DNA of 64,000 bases, taken from positions 22,245 to 86,244 of the forward strand of contig DF237347.1 in assembly GCA_000708835.1 (NCBI GenBank), given 5' to 3'. Below the pieces are notes generated by a model. It had not been told where the DNA came from. It searched no databases and saw nothing but the letters and a program-made list of their open reading frames with translations. Source of the DNA: Klebsormidium nitens. Lineage: Eukaryota; Streptophyta; Klebsormidiophyceae; Klebsormidiales; Klebsormidiaceae. Below, piece by piece: positions 31,582-43,800 of this stretch (positions are counted from its first letter, which is position 1; the number at the start of each line of letters is the position of its first letter). A program made the translations under genes and the position numbers.

Positions 31582-32058
31582 TACAGCGTCTCTTACCTAT
31601 GCTTCTTTCGAGATTCAATCTCAAGAATGAAGAGATTTGTGAGTTGGTCGCACGCACTCACTCTGCCGAAAGTAGTAAAATCAAAAGGTGGTCGAGTTGT
31701 TGGTTAAATGCAAAATCTGACCAGCTGATGTCTCAGATACGAAAGTTCTTTTTAGAATTGAGCTCATTGAAAACGACCTGTCCTGGAAGATTCTAAATAC
31801 TGTCTTGTCTGTTACCGACGTATGGTTCTGAACCTCAAATCCGTTTAGGGTGAGAAATCCATATTTTATCGAGTCCCCTCTCTGTGCTCTTGTCAGGCTC
31901 CCGAGACCCCTCTGCCTCTGGAATGAGGGAACTCCAATTTGGCAATGCAACTGGGGGTTTGGGTAAACTCTGGACACGCATACTCACGTTGGGCGCCCCT
32001 CTGGCTTGGGAGCAATGTTTACTTGAGCATGGTAATCTTGCATCGTTGAGCGGTTCAG
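31582..32058. promoter_or_regulatory. Divergent promoter region, ADSL and cap methyltransferase
   Basis: A 477-base interval between two outward-facing start codons. It must hold both 5' untranslated regions and promoters. I cannot point to a specific element. Confidence 0.45.
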
Positions 32059-35000
32059 ATGGCGTCTCACGGAAATATGGCAGGGGACGCCTTTGGCTCG
32101 TTCAAGCCCACCACGGCCCCTGCCGTTGTGAACGAAATTCTGGACTGGGCCAAAAAGGTGATGGTCGTCCAATTGCTCAAGGAGAACGAACGCGTCTGCG
32201 ACCTCTATTGTGGGAGGGGGGGCGACATCCGCATCTTTGCAAGCGGCAAAGTGGGGGGGTACTTGGGCATTGATTCGTCCGCCTCAGCTGTAGAAGCGGC
32301 GCGGGAGAATTGGCTTAAGCATGGGAAGCCGTTCGAGGCCGACTTTCACGAGGTTGATCCTTGCTTATCGAAACTGATTGGGCGGCTGGGGTTAGCGAGC
32401 GGGGATTTTGATGTGGTCAGCTGTCAGGGCCATCTGCAGGACTCTTTCCTGACGGAGATCACAATGCGGAGCTTCTTGACAAACGTGGCTGCGCTTCTGA
32501 GGCCCGGGGGGTACTTCTTTGGAACGTGTCCGGACTCCAGCACAATCTGGTGAGCTTTCCTGGTGCCTTGGAAGAAAGCACAAGTCCCTCTTACAGTAGT
32601 AGTAGTGATTTGACAGAGCTCGGTGCACCGTCTTTCTTCAGCACTTGTTGGGAAAAACGGCGGTGCAATCAAGTTATAGACGTGAATGCTGTGAGAGAAG
32701 TTTGTTGCGCCCCTGAGCAGTATCATGATCTGAGCTGGCTCAGCGATACTATTCTGATGATATTGTGTTCGCTAGCTTCTAAATGGATGACAAAGGGGTG
32801 GTTATGCTCTGCGATGGCTGAACGATCAGAACAAGATTTGTTTAAGATGGTTCAGCGTGCTGCCAGTGTCAGTGGGCCCTCTTGTCCTTATCCTTCTTTC
32901 TAGAAAGGTTTTCCGTCCACAAAAAGTTCCCACTAACAGTTATGACTGTTCCTTCACAGCCCACTGTTTCTTTCAAAGTCTCTTGTTTAAAAGCCTGCCA
33001 CCTCTTGAAAGAAGTGGTGCTGGGGAGGGAGGAGCAGGGGGTATTTGAGAGGGAGCCCTTTAAAAAACGCCCTTCCTCAAGAGCCAATTCAGTCGCTTCT
33101 TTTTTAAGACTGCCCCAGTGCCTGAGGGGCTCTGACCATAGTCCTCAAATCAGTCACAATGATGTAACGGCATCTCTCCAGGGATCTGATCAGTTCTACT
33201 GCTGCAAGGCATGCCCCGATACATTGCCTGCAGAAGAATGAGGTATAACTTTTTGTTGCAGGGTGAAGGCCCAGAAGGCGTTACAGCAAGCGCTGCAGCA
33301 CGGGCAGACGGGGCCCATCCCCAAGGTGGCCTCAAAATCGTTCCAGATCACCTTTGAGAACGACAAGTGAGTACGCAGGGGGACCTGGGGCCTGCAGATT
33401 TGCCTCGAAGAGTGGATACATGCTAGTGGTGCTTGCTTTCTGAATTCTGCTCGCATTTGTCTGAAAGGTGTGTTGAGATCCGCAGCGAGTGCCTAAGAAG
33501 GTTGTCGTTTCTCGTTTTGCTCCGACGATCCGTCCGCACTGCACTGCGAGGAATTTGTTCTGCGGAAATGCGACCTGCGATACTGAATGCCCATTGTGTT
33601 CTACGAGTGAATCAGGAGGATTCGTCAATCCAAGCGAAGCTTTTCATCAAAGTAATTGTCGCCGCTTGCAGGTTCTCCACCTTTGGTTGTGAGTACTTCT
33701 TCTCGCTGATCGATGGCATGCCCCCTCAGAAGCAGCTATTGGTCCATTTCCCTTCGCTTATAAGGTTAGCCACCTGACATCCTCTTGGAAGAAAAAGATG
33801 GGCACGTTTTATGTCATCTCCGTCGTCCACTCCCAGTCGTTGGAAAGTTCTTATTCTGTAAGTGATAACACATACAGACTTCTCGCTTTATCAACTCGTG
33901 ATAGAAACAGAGAAACAGAAATGATAGAAGCTTGGAACAATCTCGGAGGACAGGAAAATCCAATGAACACCAAAATCTACATATTGTTTGAACTTTACGA
34001 ACCCCTCAGCCATCTCTGACAGAGGAAAAAGATTCTCAAGAGGAAACTCATCTGAGGCTATGCGCTTCCCAAGCCCACCTCGTACTGGCCCCGTGCTCCA
34101 GGTTTGCCGCTGAGGTGGGGCTGGATATGGTCGAGATCAGCAATCTGGAGGACTTCTACGAGTACAACAAGTGAGGCATCGCATTCACTTTTCAGACCTT
34201 GGATGCTTTTACAGTTCACCTTGAAGCCCCACGTTCATTTCTCTTCCCTTGATACTAGACCTAACGTCCCTATATCGTCCTCCCTTCAAGTTTACTCTCT
34301 TGTGTCCATTCCCTGCGTAAGCTCTTCACCCCGTCATTCATAGCTACGCAAAAGCGCTACTTACTCGAGATAGTCAGTCGGAGCTTTGATCTTCATTTTT
34401 CCATCGGTTTCGATCAACATCGCGGTCATTGTCTTTACAAACTTGTCACCGAGCATATAGCAGTTGCTGCTCTTGCATTTCCATCTTTGTGAAAGTCACG
34501 TGTGCGTCGTCGACAAGAGACCCTGCTCCCTCTCTCCAGTTGGAGCGCAGAATTTGGAAACGGCTGGGGGACGTGTCGCCCCGGTCTATCTTTTGACGTT
34601 GAAGGTTAGGCGCTCCAGCTCCGTCAATGTTGAAAGGTTACGACCTATTTGGCGCAAGCCCTCGGCGCATCCCTGCTCTGAAGTTTGGGCTGCCGATGGC
34701 CAGATCATGCACATTGAAAATTGACACATTTTCGTCATCTTGTAGTTTTTGCAATCGGCCTTTTGAGCTCATCGCCACTGCGTTTCGCAGGGCCCCTTTT
34801 GGCGACTTGCTCCACCTGCCCACGTCCACCGACGGCAAGAAGCGCATTCCCGGCTACGCCAAAGAGCTCATGTCCATCCACGCCACGTTCGTCTTCCGCA
34901 AGTCCGAGCGCGCGCTCCCCGCGCCCCTCCCGCACATGAGCCCGCTCCCGACGGTGCTGACGTCAGCACCGGACACCGGACTTTCGGACGTTTCGGACGG

Positions 35001-38000
35001 GGAGGCTGCGCCGGGAGCTGCGGACGATGCGTTTGCCGTGGATGGGGGGTCGCCCATGCTGCACATTTCCAGCCCCCCGAAAATTGTTGCCGCCCCCACG
35101 GAAGAGGAGGCTGCCCCAGGGGATCCCCCTGCGAAGGCTGAGGTGAAGAGGCGGCGGCTGCGGAAAGTGCAGAAAGAAGCGGAGGTTCCGGTACCGGGGG
35201 GTGTGGAAAAGCCCGTTGTACAGAAGACGCCGGCGGAAGCGGTGGGAATTGCTGCTGGGAAGACGCGGCTTGGGCGGCTGAGAAAGGCGGGCGAGGGACC
35301 CCGGGGCGCAGGGGCAGAGGAAGGGGTAACTAGAGCGGCAGAGGAACTCAAGGCGGGAGCTGCGAGTGCAGCGACGAAGAGGATTGAGAAGGTGGCCAGG
35401 GTCAAAGCAACTGGCGATGCCGAAAAGGTGGGGACGGGCCAGGCAGCGGGAGTGTCGAAAGACGCAGCGAAACCGGACGACGCTGCCAGGGGCGCAGTGC
35501 CCAAGGGCGCAGTGCAACCCCTGAAAAAGGGCGTGCTGAAGAAGGTGGGGAAAAAGGGCGGTATTGCGGTGTTTGTAGCACGGGGGGCCGGAGAGAAGAC
35601 GAGCGATTCCCCTCGGATGCGTGCAGAGGGGATGGCGATACTTGCGCTGGCTGCATTTGCACCCGGGGCCGACGTGCCAAAAGTCGAAAAGAAACGGGGG
35701 GTGAAGGCTGACCCGGGCAACGCGGGGTCCGTTCCGGTTCCGGTGAAGGATGAGCGCGGAGCAAGCGAGGGCGTTAGAACGGTTGCCGCAGCGCCCGGAA
35801 AGAAGGGCGGGAGGCTGCGGAAAAGGCAGGGCGGAATTGTTGAAGCGGCGACGGCGACGGCGAGCGAAGAGGAAGTGGTTGCGAAGGTGGAGGTACCGGA
35901 ACCGGAACCCGAAGCGGCTCCTCCGGAGCTACCCGCAGAGGAACCGAAGCCAGCGGCAGAGGAAACAAACATCTCCGTCGAGAAAGCAGGCAGTACGGCG
36001 AGAGGGGTGAAGAAGGGGGCTGCGAAGGCTGGGGGTTTGCCAGGGAGGCCACCCCCCCGCCGGTCGTCGCGCTTCGAGAAGTTCGACTTTGGGGCGGCAT
36101 TCCAGGGATCCCCGACGGAGTTCTCGTTACCCGAGGAGTGGCTTTCAGAGGCGGGGGGCAGGAAGAACCGGAGGATGAGCATCCGGGTGCCGTCCTCGGA
36201 AGAGGGAGCGCCGGACCAAGTGCTCGAGGCGCAGATTGACGAGGTGGGGGTAAGAAGGGCACGCGCGGCGAGCATTGAGCGCGAGATCGAGGCCGCGCAA
36301 ATAGAGGCGGTTGCGGAGGGGAAGAGCGAGTTTGTGCGGGGAGAGGGAGGTGAGGCAGGCTGGGCAGCGGAGAAAGGAAAAGGGGGCCAAGAGAGGGGAG
36401 ATGGGTTGGTAGCGAAAACAGAAGCCCGGGGAGGAGCTGTCCAAGAAGGCGGAAGAGAGGGAGACAAAGGTGCTACAGCTGCGGAGGCGGGTGCGGTGCT
36501 GCGGGCTCCCGGGAAAGGGGGGAAGAAAGGGAAGGGAAAGAAACAGAAGCGCGGGGGTGGTGAGGTGGAGAGTACCGCGGCGCTTGCCCGAGAAGCAGGC
36601 CCTGGAGTCGAAGCGTCGGCTGGAGTGGCGGGTGACGCGTCGGCGGGGCTTACGGACGACCCGGCCGCGCAGCCGCCGTCCGCTGGTGACGCCTTGGCAG
36701 GAGAGGAGAGTCAGGGCAGATTGGATCCGCTGACGGAAGCAGGAGAAGCGGAAGGCGTGGGACGAGACACGCGGAGCCAAGCGCCCGCGCCCGACTCGCT
36801 CCAACTAGGGTGGGCTTATGACGAGGCGCAACCCTTCGTCGGAGCCGTGTACACAAGAGCGGGAAAGAGGAAGGGCGGGAAAGCGCAGGGGGGGGGGAGC
36901 GGCGCGGCGAAGGAAGGGGAGAAGACCGCAGTAACGGGTGACGGGGAGCCAAGCCCGAGCGTTACGCCGGGTAAGAAGCGGCCTGGCAAGGGGGGCAGAA
37001 AGAGCGGGGCGGTGGAAGAGGCCGCGAGCGAGCGAGGCGGGGCGGGAGTAGCAGACGGTGGGGATTCACGGACACCAACTAGTGTGGCGACTTCGGCGCT
37101 GGAGTCGAGTCCGAGGCTCGTGCGGCGCGTTAGCACGCGGAGGGGGGGCGAGCAGAGCCAGTTTCTGGAGTTGAACATGGACTTGCCGAGTCCGGAGTAC
37201 AAAAGAAAGAAGGGCGGAAAAGGCGAAGGCGGGGGAGGGAAGAAGAACGAGGGTGGGGAGGAAAAGCAGGGCGGGGGGCTTGAGGAGGGCGGTAGTCAGG
37301 GGACGGAGCCGGGAGCAACGGGTGGGGCGCGAGAGCATTCAGTGGTTGGCGAACTTCCAGGCACAGAAGCGGCATTTAATCAAGAGGGAGATGGGGATGG
37401 TCACACGAAGGAGGAAACGGATGAGGCTGGGGATAGGCCAGCTTCCGACAAGCCTCACGGGTTGAGTACCGCAGGTACTCAGGGTCAGGGGGGTCAATAT
37501 ACGGAAGAGAATACGGAAGAACGGCCATCAGGCGAGGGCAGCGATTTGGCGCAGTCCGCGGCTAAAGAAGCTCAAGGTGTGGAGCCGAGAGGAACGGGAG
37601 ACGCATCAGACGATTCAAGGCAACAAGAAGCGACCGTGGCACCAGTAGCGGAGGCAAGAGTTGGGTTAGAGGAACCCGGGGTTTCTGCAAAGCTGGAGGT
37701 AGGCAAAGTAGAGCCAAAGAGCGGCAATGAAAAATCAGAAAGGGAGCACCCAGAAGCGACTGGCGGGCTGGGACGGTCTGGGTTGAGTGTCGATTGCCAG
37801 TCCGAGGCAGCGGTTGGAGAAGGCGATCAGCAGACGGGCAGCAGACCTCCGGAAGCGGGGCCGGCAGGAGAGGCGGGCGAGGACGGGCCGCCTGGGAACA
37901 GTGCTCACCAGAAAACGGAGAGGGATGACGTAATGGAGCAGCTGGAAAGCCGCGTTCAGGACGTCACGGCCAATGAAGCGGAACGGATGGAGGGCGGAGG

Positions 38001-38052
38001 AGAGTTACCGAGGAAAGAGTCCGGTCAGAAGAGTCGACAGGAAAGGGGCTGA
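32059..38052 (+). CDS. mRNA cap guanine-N7 methyltransferase-like protein with giant C-terminal tail
   Basis: Predicted to methylate the N7 of the cap guanine using S-adenosylmethionine, in the nucleus. Five exons close in phase (4,020 bases, 1,339 residues): 32059-32549, 33262-33366, 33672-33764, 34102-34170 and 34791-38052. The SAM-binding motif is VCDLYCGRGGD at residues 46-56, followed by GGYLGIDSS. LLRPGGYFFGTCPDS lies near 147-161, and FSTFGCEYFFSLID plus KQLLVHFPSLI near 200-230. It most resembles the plant cap methyltransferase 2 type, whose members are usually about 350-370 residues. The catalytic part ends about residue 297 (LMSIHATFVFRKSER). The rest, about 1,040 residues in one 3.3 kb exon, is Glu, Gly, Ala and Lys-rich, probably disordered, with many short basic clusters. 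GC is much higher than in flanking DNA. Tail function is unknown. Confidence 0.87.
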
Positions 38053-38349
38053 ACGAAGAGACTAATCCGAGGGCGGTACCCCTCGACAGCCGGGTTCAGA
38101 CTGGAGAAGGCAGAAGCAATCATGCGGGTGCTGAGCCCGGTGCCAGACGATGTGAAGCTGCGCCGGGAGGATGCAGACGTTGCGCAGCAGACTGTCGTGG
38201 CGAGGAAGATGCCAGCAGAAATAAGTGGCGGAGTGCTCGTTGCGGCACCGACTGGAGACCAAGAGGCCCAACCGACGGGCAAGGCTAAAGCATGGACTAA
38301 CACGTTTGACATGTGGTGGGTTTGTACTGAACGTCCCCAGTTACTCTGA
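38053..38349 (+). other. In-frame open continuation after the methyltransferase stop
   Basis: After the TGA at 38050-38052 the same frame stays open for 98 more codons to the TGA at 38347-38349. Its translation includes RYPSTAGFRLEKAEAIMRVL and then VPDDVKLRREDADVAQQTVV, less repetitive than the preceding tail. It could be a readthrough extension, former coding sequence cut by a nonsense change, or chance in GC-rich 3' untranslated DNA. Confidence 0.35.
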
Positions 38350-40830
38350 TGGTTAATGGAAGGACGACTACGGATCTCGAATTCCGGCCGTTTTGACCAT
38401 GGCAATGATGGACATGGTGTGACTCAAGTTCGCCTCGTTGGTGAGGTTGAGTCATCCAACATGCCATTCACCAATGTCATGCGGTACTCTATCGCTGCGA
38501 TGGCAGCGCCTCGGCACTATCATCTCTTTCGCCTCATCTACGCATTGCATCATGCTAATCATTCCAACAACAACAAATCAGCTGGCACCCCCCTCATGCT
38601 TTGAGAGAGAGAGAAGTCGCGTTATGGCGGGCGGCATAGTGAGGTCTTTGGTTGCAACTTCTCTTCATGGGTGTCAAAGCAGAAGTTCCCCGAGCGCATG
38701 TGGCTTGCCTTGTGCTCTTGTATGACGTGCGGTGTGCACCTTGGCGGTGTGCCAAGCGGATCGGTGGGTCCATCATAAGCGGAATGCTTATACCTAGGTA
38801 CAAAAAGTTGCATCAGCAACTTTCGGGTCCAGCTTATAGGGCTGGCCGCAGTCACTCGGCATTCGAGTCTACACACAATAGACTAGAAACTACAGCAACC
38901 TACAGCCGTCCGATCGAGTCAAACCCTAGTATCAACGGCTCACAACCGGCGCGTGCGCGTAGCTCCGATGAGCTACAGCAATGAGCCTCTACAGCGTGAC
39001 ACCAATCAAGCACAGACCGACATGAGCTCAGCATGGATCAATGGATGCACTTCGTCTCCGTGTTTCCACTCTCGAGCGTATGCAGACGCATATAGCTTGA
39101 AGAACTTGAAGCTGAGGATCGGTCATGCGAGAGTGCATGTTTGGTGCCTGATTCGCCAGCGCTGGTTTTGGAGTTGCAAAAGAAGCGGGTACTGTCTCTA
39201 TTTGCTGATCATGGTCCTTGACTCCATGCCTTGAGCTCAAAACGCTGCCCGGCTCAAAAAGGGCTTTTTTGCGGCCCTAGTATATGCACAGTATACGTTC
39301 AGTTATTCCAACAACAATGAACGCGCCCGGCCACATCGGACCTTCGACGACACAAATTTTTGTCAGTGTCAACAGTGTGATGACTCTGCACCATTGGTAT
39401 GATTTTTCCTTTCTCGCTGTTAGGCACGTACCTAGGCTTGTTTAGATTTGTCTGACAAGCAAATACTAGTATGATCGAAAACTGTGAGCGGTGCAATCCT
39501 CCAGCCTCCAGTGGGTATTATCGTAGGTACGTTTACGAACCGGCTACTGTAGTCCAACAACTGTACTACTGTAGTGTTTAACCAGTGGGTGTGGACCGTT
39601 ACCGGTACCATTGGGGATACCCGGTGAGTCGTGACCACTCACCATTGGCTGTTAGGTACCAGTGATACCAGTAGGTAGTCTGGTAAATTGGTGGTATCAT
39701 ACGCTACCAGGTATGGGTAGTTTGGGTTTAGCCCCGTTTATAGTCAGGTCTGGTCGCAGGCTCGCAGCACGGTTGATCCGATGCCCGGGCTCTGGATTCC
39801 TGGATACAACTACGGGCATTCACCAAGGTTACGTGGTAGACGCACATTCCATCGGGGTTTGATCGGACGACTGGAATTGTGTGCGCTTCTCAGAGCCTTG
39901 CATGCACGACATCGGTGCATGCTACTGATGCCGCGTGTGGTGGTCAAGCTCGTTGCTCGACCGTCGATGCTCGCTTGACGTCATTGTCGGAAGCCCGTTG
40001 GTACCTAACCTATTTTACCGGTACTCCCAAAGATGACGTCACGAGTAGAGCCAAATTTGGAATCCATTATTGCCAGCTGTCAACGTGAATTGTTTGAAAG
40101 CGACCAGCGTAGTCCTTAAACTAGGTGCAAGGTCGCCGGGCAGTCAATCAATTCGGTGCCAGCGGTTGACACGTACTGGGCATTACACCGTCAACCGAGT
40201 CAAAAGGAGCCGTTGGATATGCGCTTTTGGTCATTGCAATCGTTGAAACGCTAGGCTTGGCCTAATACTGTTGACGTTACCGCTGCATAGTACAACCGGG
40301 TCATGAACGTGCATGAGGACTCTGGACTCTGGATCTGAAAAGGGGTCAAGCTATGGCTCATTGTCAGGAATTATCAGGACTTGAATCTGGGCGTAGAGGA
40401 AGGGGACGGTCAAATCGTTCAGGGCGAGGAAAGAGGAGCAGAGTTGTCGCTGCGCAGGCCCTTTTGAATGCTTGCTGACTGCAGGGCTTGCGGAATATTG
40501 AGCAGATTCTGGGCTTTAGGTGTTTCGGATGTGTTTGTCTGTACTTTCCGGAAGCTCTGCTATGGTGCTTGGAGGAGCAGTTTGTTGCAACGTCAGATGA
40601 TTCTTGTGTACGTCAGGAAATCAATGTTCAAGGCCTTGGTATGACAATCTGGAGCCAATGTGGTGTGTGTGACGAGGATTCTGTCCTACCACAACAGTGA
40701 TAAAGCAGATAGAGGAGATCGAAGCGATAGTCACACGAAGGACTGAAAGGAAGCTGGGTTTCTCTAGGAGCATGAGAAAAGCCGCTGAGGGCCAAGAGCG
40801 GTAGCTGTTGTGTTCACATCGGCTATAGAG
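38350..40830. other. Intergenic region upstream of IRX10
   Basis: About 2.5 kb between two genes in the same direction. It contains many short direct and inverted repeats around 39500-39720 and no supported gene. The last few hundred bases probably include the IRX10 promoter and 5' untranslated region. Confidence 0.45.
39607..39648. repeat. Small hairpin flanked by direct repeats
   Basis: GGTGAGT at 39623-39629 pairs with ACTCACC at 39637-39643. ACCATTGG flanks the hairpin as a direct repeat (39607-39614 and 39641-39648). Neighbouring sequence is rich in GGTA(C/T)C-type words. It may be a remnant of a small foldback transposon. Confidence 0.45.
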
Positions 40831-43800
40831 ATGCCGAACAAGCTCTTTACAGGGTTTGCTGCCCTGTTTTGTTTTTGTTTCTTCCTGCTAGGATCGATCA
40901 TTCAAAGAAGTTCGCTCTTTGTTCTCGATGTGGAGAATAAGGCAACAGTCCAGGCGGCAGAACGGGAGTTAACAGAGCGGACATGGGATGTGCAAGAAGG
41001 CACAACAGGGGTTGTGGCTCGGAGAGCCTTGCTAGACAGGCTTATGCTTGAAGAAGAAGTGCCTGAAGATGATGAAGAAGACAAAGGTAAAGCTGTCTGC
41101 ATTGCACCTTTTCTGACTGGATGTTCAAGTCAGCACCTTCGGCATGTCGCTCTTGCACTGTGGTTGCATCCTTTTCCCATTGAGTTGCTGAATGGTAGAG
41201 ATCCAACTTTGGGGCTGGGATCTGTGCGAGCTCAAAGTCTCATTGTTTTGAAGTAGATGGAGCTCGCAGATTAAGGAACTCAAGATGGTGATGCACCACT
41301 TGAGGGGTGATATGTAAGCAGGACTCTCCTGCTGATGAGGATGTAGGATCCTGAGCCTTTTGGTGATGCACTTCCAAATTTCCTGGTGACCTGGTGACCA
41401 ATCAGCTCTCTGGTTTTGCAACCATTATTTTCAACAGTTGACTCAAGTGTCGCGCCAGAATGCAAGGTCCGGGTCTTTGAAGAGTTGAATGTCTGAGATG
41501 GATTTGTTGGATCAACATCATTGGACATCACCGACATTCTATCTTTGAAACACTTCCAAGTAGGGACCTCTGCATTCAGCAAGCGGCAGTCTGCTGCCCT
41601 TTTGGTCAATAGAGGGGACTGCCCCAGAGCTACTTCATCAAGCAGTTGATGTGACTTGGTGATCGTAGCCAGAGGCTTACTTGGTTACATGCATGCCAGA
41701 ATGAGCGTATCCGGTTGATTGATGGGACAACTGCTAGCTTTTCGTCAAAATGTAGATGTAGGTCAGAGTGATGCGGCACTGGATTGACCTAGTGTCACCT
41801 ACTTGCACGCAGTACCCAGCGTGTTGCGAGAGAGCCCCGAAGGCCGCCTGAAAGTTTTCGTGTATGACCTGCCGTCCAAGTACAACACCAAGCTGCTAGA
41901 AAAAGACAGCCGGTGTCTAAACCACATGTTCGCTGCTGAAATTTTTGTACATAGAAACCTATTGAACAGGTAAGCAAGCCCCTTCCCTTCATTCATGCTG
42001 CTTCATCGTTGTAGTAGCTATTCTCAGCTTAAGCCCTGTGGATTAAGACTGAGCATGGAAACACTCTGAAGAATATATCGAGTTCACTGCTCCCCCGATT
42101 AGGTCCATCAGAGCGCGTGCTGAAGTCTTTGGCAATGTCTGGATCAATTTACCTCAGAAACTAGTCAATGAAACACCAGAAGTTTTGAGACACACCCCCC
42201 TTCAAGAACGCCTTTGCCCTACCTTGCTAGGATACTGATATGAACGTCTCTTCTGTGGCACTTGCCCTCCTCTCTTTGCATATACCTGGGGTCTCTTAAA
42301 TGTGGTGCTTCTCCTTGGACAGCTCCATCCGGACAATGGACCCCTCCGAGGCCGACTGGTTCTACACCCCCGTTTACACAACCTGTGACCTGACGCCCAA
42401 TGGGCTGCCCCTGCCCTTCAAAGCTCCTCAGCTGATGCGGAGTGCGATTCGTTGGGTCGCGGAGCACTACCCCTACTGGAATAGGTCCGAAGGGGCAGAC
42501 CACTTCTTCACGGTGCCCCACGATTTTGGCGCTTGCTTCCATTACCAGGTAAGGGGCCTTGTTTTAGTCAAGACATTCCTTCTGTAGATGGGTTTACCGG
42601 AAATGGGCCACGATTGCTGCAGGAAAGCCACAGCTCTTTGTGCATTTGCCTCAGTGATCCGTGCTGTCATCAAGAAGAAGAAGGCCCATAATTTTCCTGG
42701 GGCTGCTATGTGGCATGAGCCAGTGCCTGGTTCTGCTGAGTAGCCTTCATCAGAAGATTGAAGGTTTTATTGTTCGAGCAAGGCATTTGCCTTCTCGGAT
42801 CACTCATACATATAAGATGCAGTTGTTTTGTACATTGGATCCCGATGCACATAAAGTGACTTGCAGGTTCAAACGAGACGCCCAATGTGGGGCTTAACTT
42901 CTGCAATAGGAGCCAAAATTTGAGGACGAACTCTGCAGAACGCATGGTTGACATGACTTACCATGTCAGGCTCATAAACACAATCACTTCAAGATTCACT
43001 TGAGGGGCAGCGCCCTGTGGGACCATCTTTTTCTTCCCTGCTTTTGCTGAGTGAGGAACATCTGAGGCGTGGCAAATGTGTGATTTTCTTTGGTCATTTG
43101 TGCAGGAAGAAGAGGCGATCAAGCGGCGGATCCTGCCAGTTCTGCAGCGGGCCACGCTGGTGCAGACTTTTGGGCAGAACAACCACGTCTGCCTCAAGGA
43201 GGGCTCCATTGTTGTACCCCCCTACGCTCCCCCCCAAAAGATGCGCTCGCGGTTCATCCCCCCCGACACACCCCGAAGCATCTTTGTGTACTTCCGCGGC
43301 ATGTTTTATGACATCAGCAATGATCCGGAGGGGGGCTACTATGCTAGGTAAGATGGCAGTTGCCACATGCTGTTTTTGTGTTGCTTTGGTACCTCTTCCT
43401 GCATGCATTGCCTTCTTGGAACAACAAATGCAGGTCCTGTGTCATTAGTCGCCTTAAGGATAGCCTTTGATCCCAAATTCCATATCCAGGGCTTCGATAG
43501 TTGGGGCTGTCACTTCCTCTAAAGTTCATAGTGTTTGGCACTGGAAATTCTGCATGATCAGTTATGTTTAATGCAAGTTGAGCCAAGCTACCTCGTTGTC
43601 ATCATGCACGCTATGATATTGCCACCCATGCTTTCTGCATCTTCGCTGAGGTATGCTCTAAACCTCAAAAATCGTGCAGCTAGTAGGAAACCTAGTTCCC
43701 CTGTATGACCTTCGCGTAGAATGACCTGCACAATCGATTGTTGGATTTCTTGATGTGCACTCAACCTGCTATGAAGCTTGCTTGGCACATTTTACCAGCT

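Noticed and set aside
34854-36467. A 537-codon open frame on the minus strand inside the methyltransferase tail
   Set aside because: It is the shadow of a GC-rich, repetitive plus-strand exon. The plus strand has the phase-exact splice junction and the conserved domain; the minus frame has only Ser/Pro/Ala-rich low complexity.
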